Source: an uncultured Bacilli bacterium (GTDB taxonomy: Bacteria > Bacillota_I > Bacilli_A > RF39 > UBA660). Taken from it: a stretch of DNA of 45,067 nt. Both the position numbers and the translations under genes were made by a program. The notes beneath the pieces are model-generated. The model was not told the DNA's origin. It ran no database searches and saw nothing but the letters and a program-made list of their open reading frames with translations. Every line of letters begins with the position of its first letter. Position 1 is the stretch's first letter. Below, piece after piece: positions 15,321 to 25,595 of the stretch. The stretch spans positions 1 to 45,067 of the forward strand of contig CAKPFH010000003.1 in assembly GCA_934153655.1 (NCBI GenBank). Direction: 5' to 3'.

Positions 15321-16196
15321 CTACTTTCTTTTAAAACATTTATAATAAACATCTTTAACATGATCAAGAGTTATATGGGTATATATTCCTGTTGTTCCAA
15401 TTGATGAATGTCCTAGTAATTCTTGAACTGTTGCTAAACTACAACCATTGTTAAGTAGATGAGTGGCAAAGGAATGTCTTAACATATGGGGAGTTATATG
15501 TTTATCAAAACCTATTTTTTTTATTACTTGATTTATTATATAACTAATACCTGCAGTTGTTAATTTATCTCCTTTGTAATTTAAAAAGAGAAAACTAAGA
15601 TTTTTTTTATTAAGACTTGGATAAATTTTTAAATACTTTTCTAAGTAAGTTCTAGCAACTTCATTATAATAAACCATTCTTTCTTTACTACCTTTTCCTA
15701 GAACTTTTATGCTATTATTGGTAAAATCAATATCTAAAACTTTTATATTGACAAGTTCTGATACTCTTACTCCGGTTGCATACATAAGTTCTAAAATAAG
15801 TCTATTGCGTAAATCATAATTAGTTTTTATTTCTAAACTATTAAATATTTCTAATAACTCTTCTATTGTTAAATATCTTGGTAATTTTTGTTCTTTCTTA
15901 GGTAATTTAACATAAATAAAAGGATTAGAATTAACAATATCATTATTGACTAAATATTTATAAAAACCCTTAATACTACTAATATGTCTTCTTATACTTT
16001 TATTAGATAATTTATTAGTTTCAAAATGTTCAAATAAAGGCATTAAATCATTATAAGTAATATCTTTATAAGACATATTTTCAATATGTAAATAGTTAAA
16101 ATAATCTTCTAAATCTAATTTATAGTTTAAAATAGTTTTCTCACTATAATTTTTATTATATTTTAAATAAGTTAAATAATCTTCTAAATCTTTCAT
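15321..16196 (-). CDS. Tyrosine recombinase, XerC/XerD-like
   Basis: Site-specific recombinase of the kind that resolves chromosome dimers at dif. The 291-residue length is typical of XerD/XerC. It has the SAM-like N-terminal domain (LEDYLTYLKYNKNYSEKTI) and a complete catalytic set: Arg in ATGVRVSELVNIKV, Lys in LGKGSKERMV, HMLRHSFATHLL (HxxR), LGHSSIGTT (His) and the nucleophile in IYTHIT. It is a single chromosomal copy beside housekeeping genes, so the Xer role is more likely than an integrase. It could not be decided whether it is the C or D type. Confidence 0.88.
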   Translation of the reverse strand: MKDLEDYLTYLKYNKNYSEKTILNYKLDLEDYFNYLHIENMSYKDITYNDLMPLFEHFETNKLSNKSIRRHISSIKGFYKYLVNNDIVNSNPFIYVKLPKKEQKLPRYLTIEELLEIFNSLEIKTNYDLRNRLILELMYATGVRVSELVNIKVLDIDFTNNSIKVLGKGSKERMVYYNEVARTYLEKYLKIYPSLNKKNLSFLFLNYKGDKLTTAGISYIINQVIKKIGFDKHITPHMLRHSFATHLLNNGCSLATVQELLGHSSIGTTGIYTHITLDHVKDVYYKCFKRK

Positions 16197-16236
16197 AAAT
16201 TAATTATACAAAAAAATTAGTTTAATTACTAGTTTT

Positions 16237-16926
16237 TTATTCAAAAGATTTAAAATCATTAAACATAAAATTAATTTTATCAACAACTTTATCAGTATGA
16301 AAATGACCACAGTACCATTTAGTATAAGTAGTTTGATTTTCAATTAAATCCAAAAATTTCTCTGTTGTTTGATCTACTTTACTTTGATCAATGTTAACAT
16401 AAAACATTTCTATTGGTAAATACTTAAATGGACAAGTATGGGATAAGATATAATCAACTTGGTAATTATTGTTAGCTAAGTTTTTTAAAGTATTTTCTTT
16501 AATAAGTTCATTTGGTTGTTCATCTTTAAACCATTTATAACCATGTTCTAACATTAAATCTTTATTAACTGAGAAAGCTCCACCTATTACTAAAACTTTT
16601 TTACCTAAAATATTATAAATTTCTCCATCTTTAAAAAATAATAAACTTGGATAAGCTTCTTCTTGATACATGATATTTGAAAACATTGGTACTTCTTTAT
16701 AAGTTTTAATATTTTCAGGTCTTTCTTCGTGATTACCATAAACAAGTAAAAAAGTAATAGGTAAACTTTCTAAATAACTTTTTAATTCATTATCATAAGA
16801 ACCAAAGTAATTAATACCAGCATCACCTAAAATAATTAAATAGTCAGTCTTAGTTGTATTAAATTCTTGACAAAATTTTTCTATTCTTGAAAATTTTCCA
16901 TGTGTATCACCTGTTATATAAATCAT
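16237..16926 (-). CDS. Calcineurin-like metallophosphoesterase
   Basis: A 229-residue cytosolic enzyme with the five metallophosphoesterase motifs in order: GDTHG (about 6-10), LGDAG, GNHEERPEN, SHTCP and GHFHTD near the C-terminus, which bind a two-metal centre. Substrate is not evident. It has its own -10 element (TATAAT on the minus strand near 16950-16960) and stands apart from its neighbours. Confidence 0.9.
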   Translation of the reverse strand: MIYITGDTHGKFSRIEKFCQEFNTTKTDYLIILGDAGINYFGSYDNELKSYLESLPITFLLVYGNHEERPENIKTYKEVPMFSNIMYQEEAYPSLLFFKDGEIYNILGKKVLVIGGAFSVNKDLMLEHGYKWFKDEQPNELIKENTLKNLANNNYQVDYILSHTCPFKYLPIEMFYVNIDQSKVDQTTEKFLDLIENQTTYTKWYCGHFHTDKVVDKINFMFNDFKSFE

Positions 16927-16990
16927 ACTACTACCCCTTTCAAACCTTTGGTATTATACCATATTTTTAAAATTAATTAAAGTTCTTATT

Positions 16991-17020
16991 AAAAAAGGAT
17001 AAATAATTTAATATTTATCC
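16991..17020 (-). terminator. Terminator of the merR/62-aa unit
   Basis: GGATAAATA (16997-17005) pairs with TATTTATCC (17012-17020) over nine bases, and on the minus strand the stem is followed by TTTTTT (16991-16996). It overlaps the final codons of the 62-residue gene. Confidence 0.85.
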
Positions 17021-17203
17021 GACATTTAAATTTTTACCATAGAACTTCTTAGTTAAAGTTAATTTTTTAACATAAGTATTTTCTTGATGTTTTTCTTGTT
17101 GCTTATTAAGTTTCTCAGCTTCTAAGTACTTTTTATATTCTAAAAGATAATTTCTTAGATATATATACTTATTTTTTAAATTTGTTATTTGTTCTTTTTT
17201 CAT
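17015..17203 (-). CDS. Small 62-aa coiled-coil-like protein, partner of MerR regulator
   Basis: The protein begins MKKEQITNLKNKYIYLRNYLLEYKKYL; it is almost all helical, rich in Lys, Glu and Leu, with no Cys cluster and no membrane segment. Its ATG lies two bases after the merR stop, so translation is coupled. No family recognised. A unit made of only a MerR regulator and a tiny helical protein is unusual, since MerR proteins normally control an efflux or detoxification gene. Confidence 0.6.
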   Translation of the reverse strand: MKKEQITNLKNKYIYLRNYLLEYKKYLEAEKLNKQQEKHQENTYVKKLTLTKKFYGKNLNVG

Positions 17204-17205
17204 AT

Positions 17206-17559
17206 TTATTTTTTTATTAATACTTTGGTTCTTTGAGATAAATCTAAAGTATTTTCAAGATTAGTAAGTTCTTCTATTTGTCTATTTAAGTTTTCTCTTG
17301 TAAGAATTAATTCTTGTTTTTTTCTTAAAATACTTTCTAAATTAAGATTTATTAAATTTTCTTTTATTTCTTCAAGAGTAAAACCTAAGTTTTTTAAATA
17401 TACAATTTTTTTGTACTCAGCTATTTGACTATTTGAATAAGATCTATAACCTGTATATTTATCAACTGCCGATGGTTTTAGTATACCTATTAAATCATAA
17501 TATCTAAGTGTTTTAGAATTTATTCCTAAAAGTTTTGCAAATTCTCCAATACTATACAT
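17206..17559 (-). CDS. MerR-family transcriptional regulator
   Basis: A 117-residue regulator with the N-terminal winged helix MYSIGEFAKLLGINSKTLRYYDLIGILKPSAVDKYTGYRSYS split here as typical for MerR (YSIGEFAKLL, TLRYYDLIGIL, GYRSYS), followed by a long dimerisation coiled coil (about 75-110). There is no separate effector-binding domain. The promoter just upstream has the 19-base spacer characteristic of MerR-controlled promoters, so it probably regulates its own two-gene unit. Confidence 0.9.
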   Translation of the reverse strand: MYSIGEFAKLLGINSKTLRYYDLIGILKPSAVDKYTGYRSYSNSQIAEYKKIVYLKNLGFTLEEIKENLINLNLESILRKKQELILTRENLNRQIEELTNLENTLDLSQRTKVLIKK

Positions 17560-17629
17560 ATTTACCCCCTAAAAATCAAGTATATTATACTACTATTTTA
17601 ATAAAATGTAAACTCTCCTTTCAAGAGTA

Positions 17630-17660
17630 AGCATAGCATTACAGTTAAGGGGAAAGTCAA
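17630..17660 (-). promoter_or_regulatory. MerR-type promoter with 19-bp spacer
   Basis: On the minus strand -35 TTGACT (17655-17660) and -10 TATGCT (17630-17635) are 19 bases apart rather than 17. The spacer holds the imperfect dyad CCTTAACTGTAATG, the place and shape of a MerR operator, where bound regulator untwists the DNA to bring the boxes into register. Confidence 0.8.
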
Positions 17661-17664
17661 CTAT

Positions 17665-18789
17665 TTATTTTTTATTAACAAATTTAGTAAATTTTGTATA
17701 AGTTGTATTTTCTAAATTAGTATTTTGTAATCTTTCAAATAATTCTTTTTGTTCTCTGGTAATTTTATCTGGTAAAACAACCTCAAATATTAAATACATA
17801 TCTCCACATTTACCAGTTTCAGAGTTTTCAATTCCTTTGCCTTTAATTCTTTGTTTATCACCTGTATTAGTACCTGGTTTAACATTTAAAGTAACAACAG
17901 AATTTAAAGTTCTAATATCTTTTTTGCATCCTAAGATAGCATCAGTTATAGTAATTGGAACATTTAAATAAATATCTAAGCCATCCCTTTTAAAGTATTC
18001 ATGTTCCGAAACGCTAAACTCTAAATATAAGTCTCCTGGTTCTCCTCCATTGCCACCAGCTTCGCCTTTACCAACTAATCTTAAACGATTACCATTATCA
18101 ATTCCTGATGGGATTTTAACTGTGATAGTACGGTTTTGTCTGATTTTACCTTTACCTGCACAAGTTGTACAACGACTTTTGAAAGTTTTACCAGTTCCTC
18201 CACAATTAGTACAAGTTGTTTTAGATACAAATGAACCTAAAATTGTTCTTTGCTCAGAGGTTATAGTTCCAGATCCATGACATACTTCACAAGTAGTTTC
18301 TCCATGTCCTCCTAAGCCATCACAATCAGGACAAGCAACATTGGTATCAACCTTTATATCTTTTTTACAACCAAAAGCAGCTTCTTCAAAAGTTAAGTTC
18401 ATGCGGTATAAAACATCACTTCCTCGGCTTTTTGTACTTTTTCTGCTTCCTCTACCGGAAAAGCCAAAGCCAGATCCAAACATATTGCCTAAAATATCAT
18501 CTAAATCAACATCAAATCCTGAAAAATCAAATCCGCCTGCTCCAAATGGAGAACCTCCGCCATTATTATCAAATGCAGCATGACCAAATTGATCATATTG
18601 TTTTCTTTTTGAAGGATCTGATAAAACAGCATACGCTTCTTGAACTTCTTTAAATTTTTCTTCAGCATCTGGTTCTTTACAAATATCAGGATGATATTTT
18701 TTAGCTAATTTTCGAAAAGCACTTTTAATATCAGCATCACTTGCATCTTTAGATACTCCAAGCACTTCATAATAATCTTTTTTATTCAT
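17665..18789 (-). CDS. dnaJ: Chaperone DnaJ
   Basis: Hsp40 co-chaperone that stimulates DnaK ATPase. The 374 residues show the J domain with HPD (YHPDICKEP), a Gly/Phe linker, four zinc-ribbon repeats ([36 protein letters not shown]) and the C-terminal substrate domain. ATG at 18789 is favoured over a GTG three codons earlier. It ends the hrcA-grpE-dnaK-pepF-dnaJ direction of transcription, with pepF inserted before it. Confidence 0.97.
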   Translation of the reverse strand: MNKKDYYEVLGVSKDASDADIKSAFRKLAKKYHPDICKEPDAEEKFKEVQEAYAVLSDPSKRKQYDQFGHAAFDNNGGGSPFGAGGFDFSGFDVDLDDILGNMFGSGFGFSGRGSRKSTKSRGSDVLYRMNLTFEEAAFGCKKDIKVDTNVACPDCDGLGGHGETTCEVCHGSGTITSEQRTILGSFVSKTTCTNCGGTGKTFKSRCTTCAGKGKIRQNRTITVKIPSGIDNGNRLRLVGKGEAGGNGGEPGDLYLEFSVSEHEYFKRDGLDIYLNVPITITDAILGCKKDIRTLNSVVTLNVKPGTNTGDKQRIKGKGIENSETGKCGDMYLIFEVVLPDKITREQKELFERLQNTNLENTTYTKFTKFVNKK

Positions 18790-18809
18790 AAAATTCACAT
18801 CCTTTTTTA

Positions 18810-20603
18810 CTACTCATTATAAATAGTTTTAAATTCTTCAATAGTAGCATCAAACATTTTAATAGCTTCTAAGATAAAATCTTGAGAATTTATATCAACA
18901 TCACATACTAATAATTCTAAAGCTGGATCCATTGATCCTCCTGTTTTTAAGAATTCTAAGTATTTTCTAACACTACTAGTTCCATTTGTTTCTATATCAT
19001 GAACAATTTTACAAGCAGCTGATAGGCCAATTGCATACTTATAAACATAAAAGTCATAATAGAAATGAGGAATTCTTGACCATTCATACTTAATTAGTTT
19101 ATCACATGATACATTTTTACCAAAGTATTTTTTAACTAATTTATAATAATTATCATTTAAATAATCACTAGTTAAAATTATTCCTTTTTCATGATCAAAA
19201 TACATATTACGTTCAAACTCAGCAAACATTGTTTGTCTAAAAATAGTACCTTTAAATAATTCCATTAAACGATTAAGTAAATAAAGTTTTTCTTCTTTTT
19301 TAACGGCTTTTTTAAGTAAATATTTAACTAAAATAAGTTCATTAACAGTTGAAGCTACTTCAGCAACAAATATTTGATAACTTGAAGTATTATAAGAATT
19401 ATTCTTACAAGAATACATTGTATGCATTGAATGACCTAATTCATGAGCAAGGGTTGTTACATCATCATATTTACCTTCAAAATTTAAAAGAATGTAAGGA
19501 TTTGTATCATAAAAACCACTTGAATAAGCTCCTCCTCTTTTACCTTTATTATTATAAATATCGATATAACGATTATTAAAAGCTTTCTTCAAATTTTCTT
19601 GATAATCATCTCCTAATACTTCCAAGCCTTCTAAAACAATATTTTTAGCTTCTTCAAAACTATAACTTTGATTAAAATCATTAACCATAGGAGTATAAAT
19701 ATCATATAAATGTAATTTATCTAAATTAAAAACTTCTTTTTTTAAGTCATAATATTTATATAAAACATCTAAATTGTCATTTACTGTTTTAATTAAATTA
19801 TTATAAACATCTAAACTTATATTATCATGAAATAAACTAGCGGTAATTGCAGAATCATAATTTTTAAGTTTAGCAACTTTGGTATTAGCTTCAACATTTA
19901 ATCTAAAAGTATCAGCTATAGTATGATTAAATTTTTCATACGTTTTAAAAAGAATTGAAAAAGCTTTTTTTCTCGTAGTTCTATCAAGTGATTCTATAAA
20001 AGTTGAATAATTACTTTCAGTGAATTCATGTTTAACTCCAGCAACTGTTATACTAGGAAATACCATATCTGAATCTGTTAAAGTTTCAAAAATTGTCTCA
20101 GATGCTCCTAAACTAACTCCTAAACTAGAAAGAATTTTTTCTTCTTTTTCTGATAAAGTATGACTTTTATAACGATAAATTTTTTCTAAATTATATTGAT
20201 ATTTTTTTAAATTTGGTTCTACACTTAAATATTTTAAAACTTTTTCATAATCGCTTTTTAATAATTCAGGTAAAACAAATGATGTTGCCTCATTATATTT
20301 AACCATTATGTTATCAACCATACCAAGCATTTTTTGAGATTCGTTATTAGTTGTATCAACATCAAAATTTAGATGAGCATAGTAGTATAATTTATATAAT
20401 TTTCTTTCAAGTTCATCACTTAATTCTAAAAATTCTAGCATACTTTTACTATTATCTAAAATATGATTTTTATACTTCAAAATATTTAAATATTCTTCTT
20501 CAAACTTTTGATAATTACTAAAAAACTCTTCTTTAGTTTTAAATATAGGGGTTAAATCCCAAGTATCTTGAATATTTATCTCTGATCTTTTCTTTTGTTT
20601 CAT
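18810..20603 (-). CDS. pepF: Oligoendopeptidase F (M3B metallopeptidase)
   Basis: Cytosolic zinc peptidase degrading short peptides. The 597-residue protein has the catalytic [11 protein letters not shown] (HExxH) at about 383, the downstream Glu in AEVAS, and the family end [15 protein letters not shown]. The ATG at 20603 has AAAGGAG upstream. It is inserted between dnaK and dnaJ, separated from dnaK by a hairpin. Confidence 0.95.
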   Translation of the reverse strand: MKQKKRSEINIQDTWDLTPIFKTKEEFFSNYQKFEEEYLNILKYKNHILDNSKSMLEFLELSDELERKLYKLYYYAHLNFDVDTTNNESQKMLGMVDNIMVKYNEATSFVLPELLKSDYEKVLKYLSVEPNLKKYQYNLEKIYRYKSHTLSEKEEKILSSLGVSLGASETIFETLTDSDMVFPSITVAGVKHEFTESNYSTFIESLDRTTRKKAFSILFKTYEKFNHTIADTFRLNVEANTKVAKLKNYDSAITASLFHDNISLDVYNNLIKTVNDNLDVLYKYYDLKKEVFNLDKLHLYDIYTPMVNDFNQSYSFEEAKNIVLEGLEVLGDDYQENLKKAFNNRYIDIYNNKGKRGGAYSSGFYDTNPYILLNFEGKYDDVTTLAHELGHSMHTMYSCKNNSYNTSSYQIFVAEVASTVNELILVKYLLKKAVKKEEKLYLLNRLMELFKGTIFRQTMFAEFERNMYFDHEKGIILTSDYLNDNYYKLVKKYFGKNVSCDKLIKYEWSRIPHFYYDFYVYKYAIGLSAACKIVHDIETNGTSSVRKYLEFLKTGGSMDPALELLVCDVDINSQDFILEAIKMFDATIEEFKTIYNE

Positions 20604-20625
20604 TTTTCTCCTTTATTTACTTAAG

Positions 20626-20652
20626 GAAAGTCCTAGTAATTCTAGGACTTTC
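20626..20652. terminator. Stem-loop between dnaK and pepF
   Basis: GAAAGTCCTAG (20626-20636) pairs perfectly with 20642-20652 over 11 bases around a five-base loop. It is followed by no long T-run on the minus strand, so it may be a weak terminator or an RNA-processing/stability hairpin behind dnaK rather than a full stop. Confidence 0.6.
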
Positions 20653-20669
20653 TTATTTAATTTTATTAA

Positions 20670-22508
<1,839 letters not shown>

Positions 22509-22784
22509 TTAATTATTTTTTTGCTTTTTTAAAGCCTTAGCTTTATTTTCTTTCAAATAAGTAGTTATACAACTTAAAGTTCTAATTTTATCAGAACTAC
22601 TCATTTTATTAAACATATCTGAAAACTTATCAAAATAAGCATCATCTAATGTTTCTAAATATTTTATAAAGTAACAACTACATAACATAATGTCACTAAA
22701 TAAAATATCCTGTATATCATTTAATTCGTTTTTTATAGTTTTTAAATTTTCACTTAAAAACTTATTTATTTCTTTATCTTTCAT
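22509..22784 (-). CDS. Uncharacterised 91-aa protein between grpE and dnaK
   Basis: Starts MKDKEINKFLSENLKTIKNEL at 22784; the ATG follows the grpE stop at once (TAGTATG), so translation is coupled. It is helical with a Cys-containing middle (LCSCYFIKYL) and a basic tail. I know no standard heat-shock gene of this type at this place; grpE and dnaK are usually adjacent. Co-expression under HrcA control suggests a chaperone-related role, but nothing in the sequence shows one. Confidence 0.65.
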   Translation of the reverse strand: MKDKEINKFLSENLKTIKNELNDIQDILFSDIMLCSCYFIKYLETLDDAYFDKFSDMFNKMSSSDKIRTLSCITTYLKENKAKALKKQKNN

Positions 22785-22785
22785 A

Positions 22786-23355
22786 CTACTCACTTACTTT
22801 AACAAGTGCAGGTCTTATCATTTTATCTTTTAACATATAACCCTTTTGTAGTACTTCAACTACTATTCCTGGTTCTACTCCTTCAACCTTACAAGTCATT
22901 AAAGCTTGGCAAGTATTATGATCAAAAGTCTTATCTAAGCATTCAATTTCCGTAACTTCAAATTTCTTTAAAGTTTCAACTAAATGCGTATAAATCATTT
23001 TAAAACCACTTAAGAATTTTGATAATTCATCATTTAGGTTAGCATCATCTAATTTTATAGCTCTTTCAAAATTATCAACAATTGGTAATATTTCAAGAAC
23101 AATATCCATATTAGAATACTTTAACATATTAGATACTTCTTGTTCTTTTCTCTTTTTATAGTTTGCAAATTCTGCTTGACTATACATAACTTTATTTAAA
23201 AGATCATTATTTTTAGTTTTTAACTCTTCAATTTCCTTAAGTAATTTTTCATCATGATTTTTTTTGAAGATTTTTTTATCTTTTTTATCTTCGTCTTTAT
23301 TTAATTCTTCCTGAGAAGTATTTTCTACTTCTACTTCTTTTTTTTCTTCTTCCAC
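22786..23355 (-). CDS. grpE: Nucleotide exchange factor GrpE
   Basis: Releases ADP from DnaK. The acidic/Lys-rich N-terminus leads into a long coiled coil (about 40-90) and the beta domain ending GIVVEVLQKGYMLKDKMIRPALVKVS, the GrpE signature. I place the start at GTG 23355, with AAAGGTGA upstream and just behind the hrcA stop; an ATG at 23391 would overlap hrcA by 32 bases. That gives 189 residues. Confidence 0.93.
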   Translation of the reverse strand: MEEEKKEVEVENTSQEELNKDEDKKDKKIFKKNHDEKLLKEIEELKTKNNDLLNKVMYSQAEFANYKKRKEQEVSNMLKYSNMDIVLEILPIVDNFERAIKLDDANLNDELSKFLSGFKMIYTHLVETLKKFEVTEIECLDKTFDHNTCQALMTCKVEGVEPGIVVEVLQKGYMLKDKMIRPALVKVSE

Positions 23356-23359
23356 TTTA

Positions 23360-24349
23360 TCACCTTTCAATCTGTTTTTTAATATAATCAAGTAAATTAA
23401 CTACTTTACTATATTCCATTCTCTTTGGTCCTACAATTGCAATCGTTCCTTCATCTTTATTAGTTTTGTAATTGGTTTTTATAACGGTAACATCAGGTGA
23501 AACAGCATTTTCATGGCCTATATAAACATTAATGTCATTATTTTTTTCAGTCTCATCAATATTTTCTAAAACTTCCATATCATCTAGTTTATTAAAGATA
23601 TCTTTTACTTTATCTAAGCTATTAAATTCTTGGTGTTTTAAAATATTATTTTTACCAACAACACTAACATTTTTACTAGAAATATCGGTAAATACATCAT
23701 AAAAAGCATTATATAAAACTTCATGTTGTTTTACATATTTGCCAATAATCGGTTTTATTTCAAACTCTAATTTAGCACTAACTTCATCAATTGGTGTTCC
23801 AACAATTAAGTCATTTATTAATTTAACTGTTTTTTTAACTTCATCAAGACTAACACCTTTAATTTCAATATCTTTATGTTCTACATAACCTTTATCAGTT
23901 ACAACAATAACAATTACAACATCTTGGTTAATTGGAACAACACTTATTTCTTTTAATTTATTTTCATGACTCTTAGCATCTAAAACAATTGATGTATAAG
24001 AAGTCATATCTGAAATAAGTTCTAAGCTCTTATTTAAAACATCATTAAGTTCTAGTTGACTATTATTAAATATTGTTTGAAGTTTAAAAACCTCTTCACC
24101 ATTTAGCTCTTTAAGTTCCATTAGATTATCTACATAATAACGATATCCTTTTTCACTTGGAACTCTTCCTGATGATGTATGTGTTTTTTCAAGAAGACCA
24201 AAATCTTCAAGTTCAGCCATTTCATTTCTTATTGTCGCACTAGAACAATTAAGTTTATCACAAATCAACTTTGAACCAACTGGTTTAGCTAATTTAATAT
24301 ATTCCATGACTATTAACTTTAAGATATCTTCTTGTCTTTTAGTTAACAT
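23360..24349 (-). CDS. hrcA: Heat-inducible transcription repressor HrcA
   Basis: Binds CIRCE operators and represses the heat-shock operon. The 329-residue protein begins MLTKRQEDILKLIVMEYI with the winged helix (CSSATIRNEMAELEDFGLLEKTHTSSGRVPSEKGYR), as in the family. ATG 24349 follows AGGAGG. Two CIRCE-type sites and a consensus promoter lie just upstream, so it is autoregulated together with grpE and dnaK. Confidence 0.96.
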   Translation of the reverse strand: MLTKRQEDILKLIVMEYIKLAKPVGSKLICDKLNCSSATIRNEMAELEDFGLLEKTHTSSGRVPSEKGYRYYVDNLMELKELNGEEVFKLQTIFNNSQLELNDVLNKSLELISDMTSYTSIVLDAKSHENKLKEISVVPINQDVVIVIVVTDKGYVEHKDIEIKGVSLDEVKKTVKLINDLIVGTPIDEVSAKLEFEIKPIIGKYVKQHEVLYNAFYDVFTDISSKNVSVVGKNNILKHQEFNSLDKVKDIFNKLDDMEVLENIDETEKNNDINVYIGHENAVSPDVTVIKTNYKTNKDEGTIAIVGPKRMEYSKVVNLLDYIKKQIER

Positions 24350-24359
24350 ACTTCCTCCT

Positions 24360-24386
24360 TTAGCACTCTATTTTCTCGATTGCTAC
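24360..24386. promoter_or_regulatory. CIRCE operator, downstream copy
   Basis: TTAGCACTC, nine bases, then GATTGCTAC: the left arm matches CIRCE exactly and the right arm differs at two positions. It covers the expected transcription start of hrcA. Confidence 0.7.
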
Positions 24387-24390
24387 CTAC

Positions 24391-24419
24391 ATTATATTAT
24401 TATATTTAGCACTTGTCAA
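24391..24419 (-). promoter_or_regulatory. hrcA operon promoter
   Basis: Perfect consensus on the minus strand: TTGACA (24414-24419), 17 bases, TATAAT (24391-24396). One CIRCE site overlaps the -35 and another covers the start site. Confidence 0.9.
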
Positions 24420-24433
24420 TATATGAGTGCTAA
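24406..24433. promoter_or_regulatory. CIRCE operator, upstream copy
   Basis: TTAGCACTT, ten bases, then GAGTGCTAA. The right arm is exact; the left arm has one change and the spacer is ten rather than the usual nine bases. It overlaps the -35 box of the hrcA promoter. Confidence 0.8.
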
Positions 24434-24450
24434 TTTTTTTATTTTTTTTA

Positions 24451-24520
24451 TTTTTCTATAATTAATATCATTTTACGATATATTATTTTTCTATAATTAA
24501 CATCATTTTACAACATATAT
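24451..24520. repeat. Two 35-bp tandem repeats upstream of the WXG100 genes
   Basis: 24451-24485 and 24486-24520 both begin TTTTTCTATAATTAA followed by ATCATTTTACNA, with only a few differences. The second copy ends at the -35 box of the WXG promoter, so they may be a regulator binding array or an upstream promoter element. Confidence 0.7.
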
Positions 24521-24548
24521 TGACTATATTTCAAAAATTGATTACAAT
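24520..24548 (+). promoter_or_regulatory. Promoter of the WXG100 pair
   Basis: TTGACT (24520-24525), 17 bases, TACAAT (24543-24548), then AAGGAGG at 24564-24570 and ATG at 24577. Confidence 0.8.
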
Positions 24549-24576
24549 TTAAGTATAGAAAATAAGGAGGTGAATT

Positions 24577-24846
24577 ATGGATAACGAAGTTTCTTATGAT
24601 AAAGAACGACTTTCAAGTTTTGCAGAACTTGCTAATGTATTTTACAATGCAGTTGTTAACAAAAAAGCAGAAATCGAAACATGTATGACTAATATTGCTA
24701 ATAACTGGAATGGTGACTTAGGCAATTTAGTAAAAAAAGATATTGATAACATAACAGCAAAATTAGATTTAATTGAAAAAAATGCTCTATCAATTTCTAA
24801 TATGCTATCAAGTGTAGCAAATAATTTTAATAAAATTACATATTAA
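24577..24846 (+). CDS. WXG100-type small protein 1
   Basis: An 89-residue helical protein (MDNEVSYDKERLSSFAEL) with the turn NNWNGDLG in the middle, i.e. W-N-G between two long amphipathic helices, as in ESAT-6/WXG100 proteins secreted by type VII systems. It is followed 11 bases later by a second protein of the same size class. No EssC/EccC ATPase is in the window, so the secretion link is by family only. It has a strong promoter and ribosome binding site. Confidence 0.75.
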   Translation: MDNEVSYDKERLSSFAELANVFYNAVVNKKAEIETCMTNIANNWNGDLGNLVKKDIDNITAKLDLIEKNALSISNMLSSVANNFNKITY

Positions 24847-24857
24847 AGGAGAGTTAA

Positions 24858-25145
24858 ATGGAAAATATTAATATTTCAATAGTTAAAAATAATGCTAAAA
24901 ATTGCGAAGATGCTGTAACTTCATTAAGAACTAATGCTACAAATTTTAGTGGAGAATTAGAAAGTTTATCAAGTGCTTGGAGTAGTACAAATGCTAGAAA
25001 AGCAGAAGCTACAATGAACACTATAATGAGCGATTTAGATTCAATTCTAGTAACATTTAATAGTATAAACGAAAAAATTAATCAAGTTGCTAGTGATATT
25101 GAAATCGTTGATCAGACAACCCTTGAAAATCAAAGTGCAGAATAA
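24858..25145 (+). CDS. WXG100-type small protein 2
   Basis: A 95-residue helical protein with the central turn LSSAWSSTNARKAE, a W-S-S variant of the WXG turn, flanked by long helices (about 5-40 and 48-82), and an acidic tail. The two adjacent WXG-type genes could form a heterodimer like EsxA/EsxB. AGGAG precedes the ATG; a clear terminator follows the stop. Confidence 0.75.
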   Translation: MENINISIVKNNAKNCEDAVTSLRTNATNFSGELESLSSAWSSTNARKAEATMNTIMSDLDSILVTFNSINEKINQVASDIEIVDQTTLENQSAE

Positions 25146-25157
25146 TTAACTAAAAAT

Positions 25158-25179
25158 AAGAACTTTGAGTTCTTTTTTT
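25158..25179 (+). terminator. Terminator of the WXG pair
   Basis: AAGAACT TTG AGTTCTT stem (25158-25164 with 25168-25174) followed by a T-run to 25179. Confidence 0.85.
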
Positions 25180-25199
25180 ATATGCAAAAAAGGATTTTA

Positions 25200-25592
25200 C
25201 TAATTGTAAGATCCTCCTTTGAATTTTTTCATCTCTGGAATAACTTCTGTAACATTTTCATATAATCCAGTTGTTATTTCTTTTTTATGCGTATATTCAA
25301 TTAATCCATTGCTATTAATTTTAGTATTACTATAATTATTACGCAAAGAATCATAAGTACGGGCATTATCTGTAATAGAATCTAAATTTTCAAGTGCGGT
25401 ATCCTTTAAAACACTTAAATTTGTTTGACAACTAACCAAATCTGTTATAGCCTCTTCAAATAAAGTTCCTGTACAACTTTTTAATTCTTTAACCAAATCA
25501 TCTAGATTATAATACAATTTATCTATTAAAGGAAAAGCATTATTATCATAATTTGATCTTATATTATTAGCACATTCTATATATTTTCCCAT
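25200..25592 (-). CDS. LXG/WXG-like helical protein of the type VII-like island
   Basis: A 130-residue protein beginning MGKYIECANNIRSNYD. It has two or three long amphipathic helices up to about residue 85 (LYYNLDDLVKELKSCTGTLFEEAITDL), then a short basic-aromatic C-terminus ending FKGGSYN. It resembles the small helical partners of type VII (LXG) effectors. It starts three bases after the stop of the 785-residue repeat protein and is clearly co-transcribed with it. Exact family not recognised. Confidence 0.55.
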   Translation of the reverse strand: MGKYIECANNIRSNYDNNAFPLIDKLYYNLDDLVKELKSCTGTLFEEAITDLVSCQTNLSVLKDTALENLDSITDNARTYDSLRNNYSNTKINSNGLIEYTHKKEITTGLYENVTEVIPEMKKFKGGSYN

Positions 25593-25595
25593 ACA

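Noticed and set aside
18341..18653. Plus-strand frames over dnaJ
   Set aside because: Shadows of the Cys/Gly-rich dnaJ zinc region.
20626..20652. Full intrinsic terminator after dnaK
   Set aside because: The stem is perfect but lacks a proper T-run on the minus strand, so only a weak or processing role is claimed.
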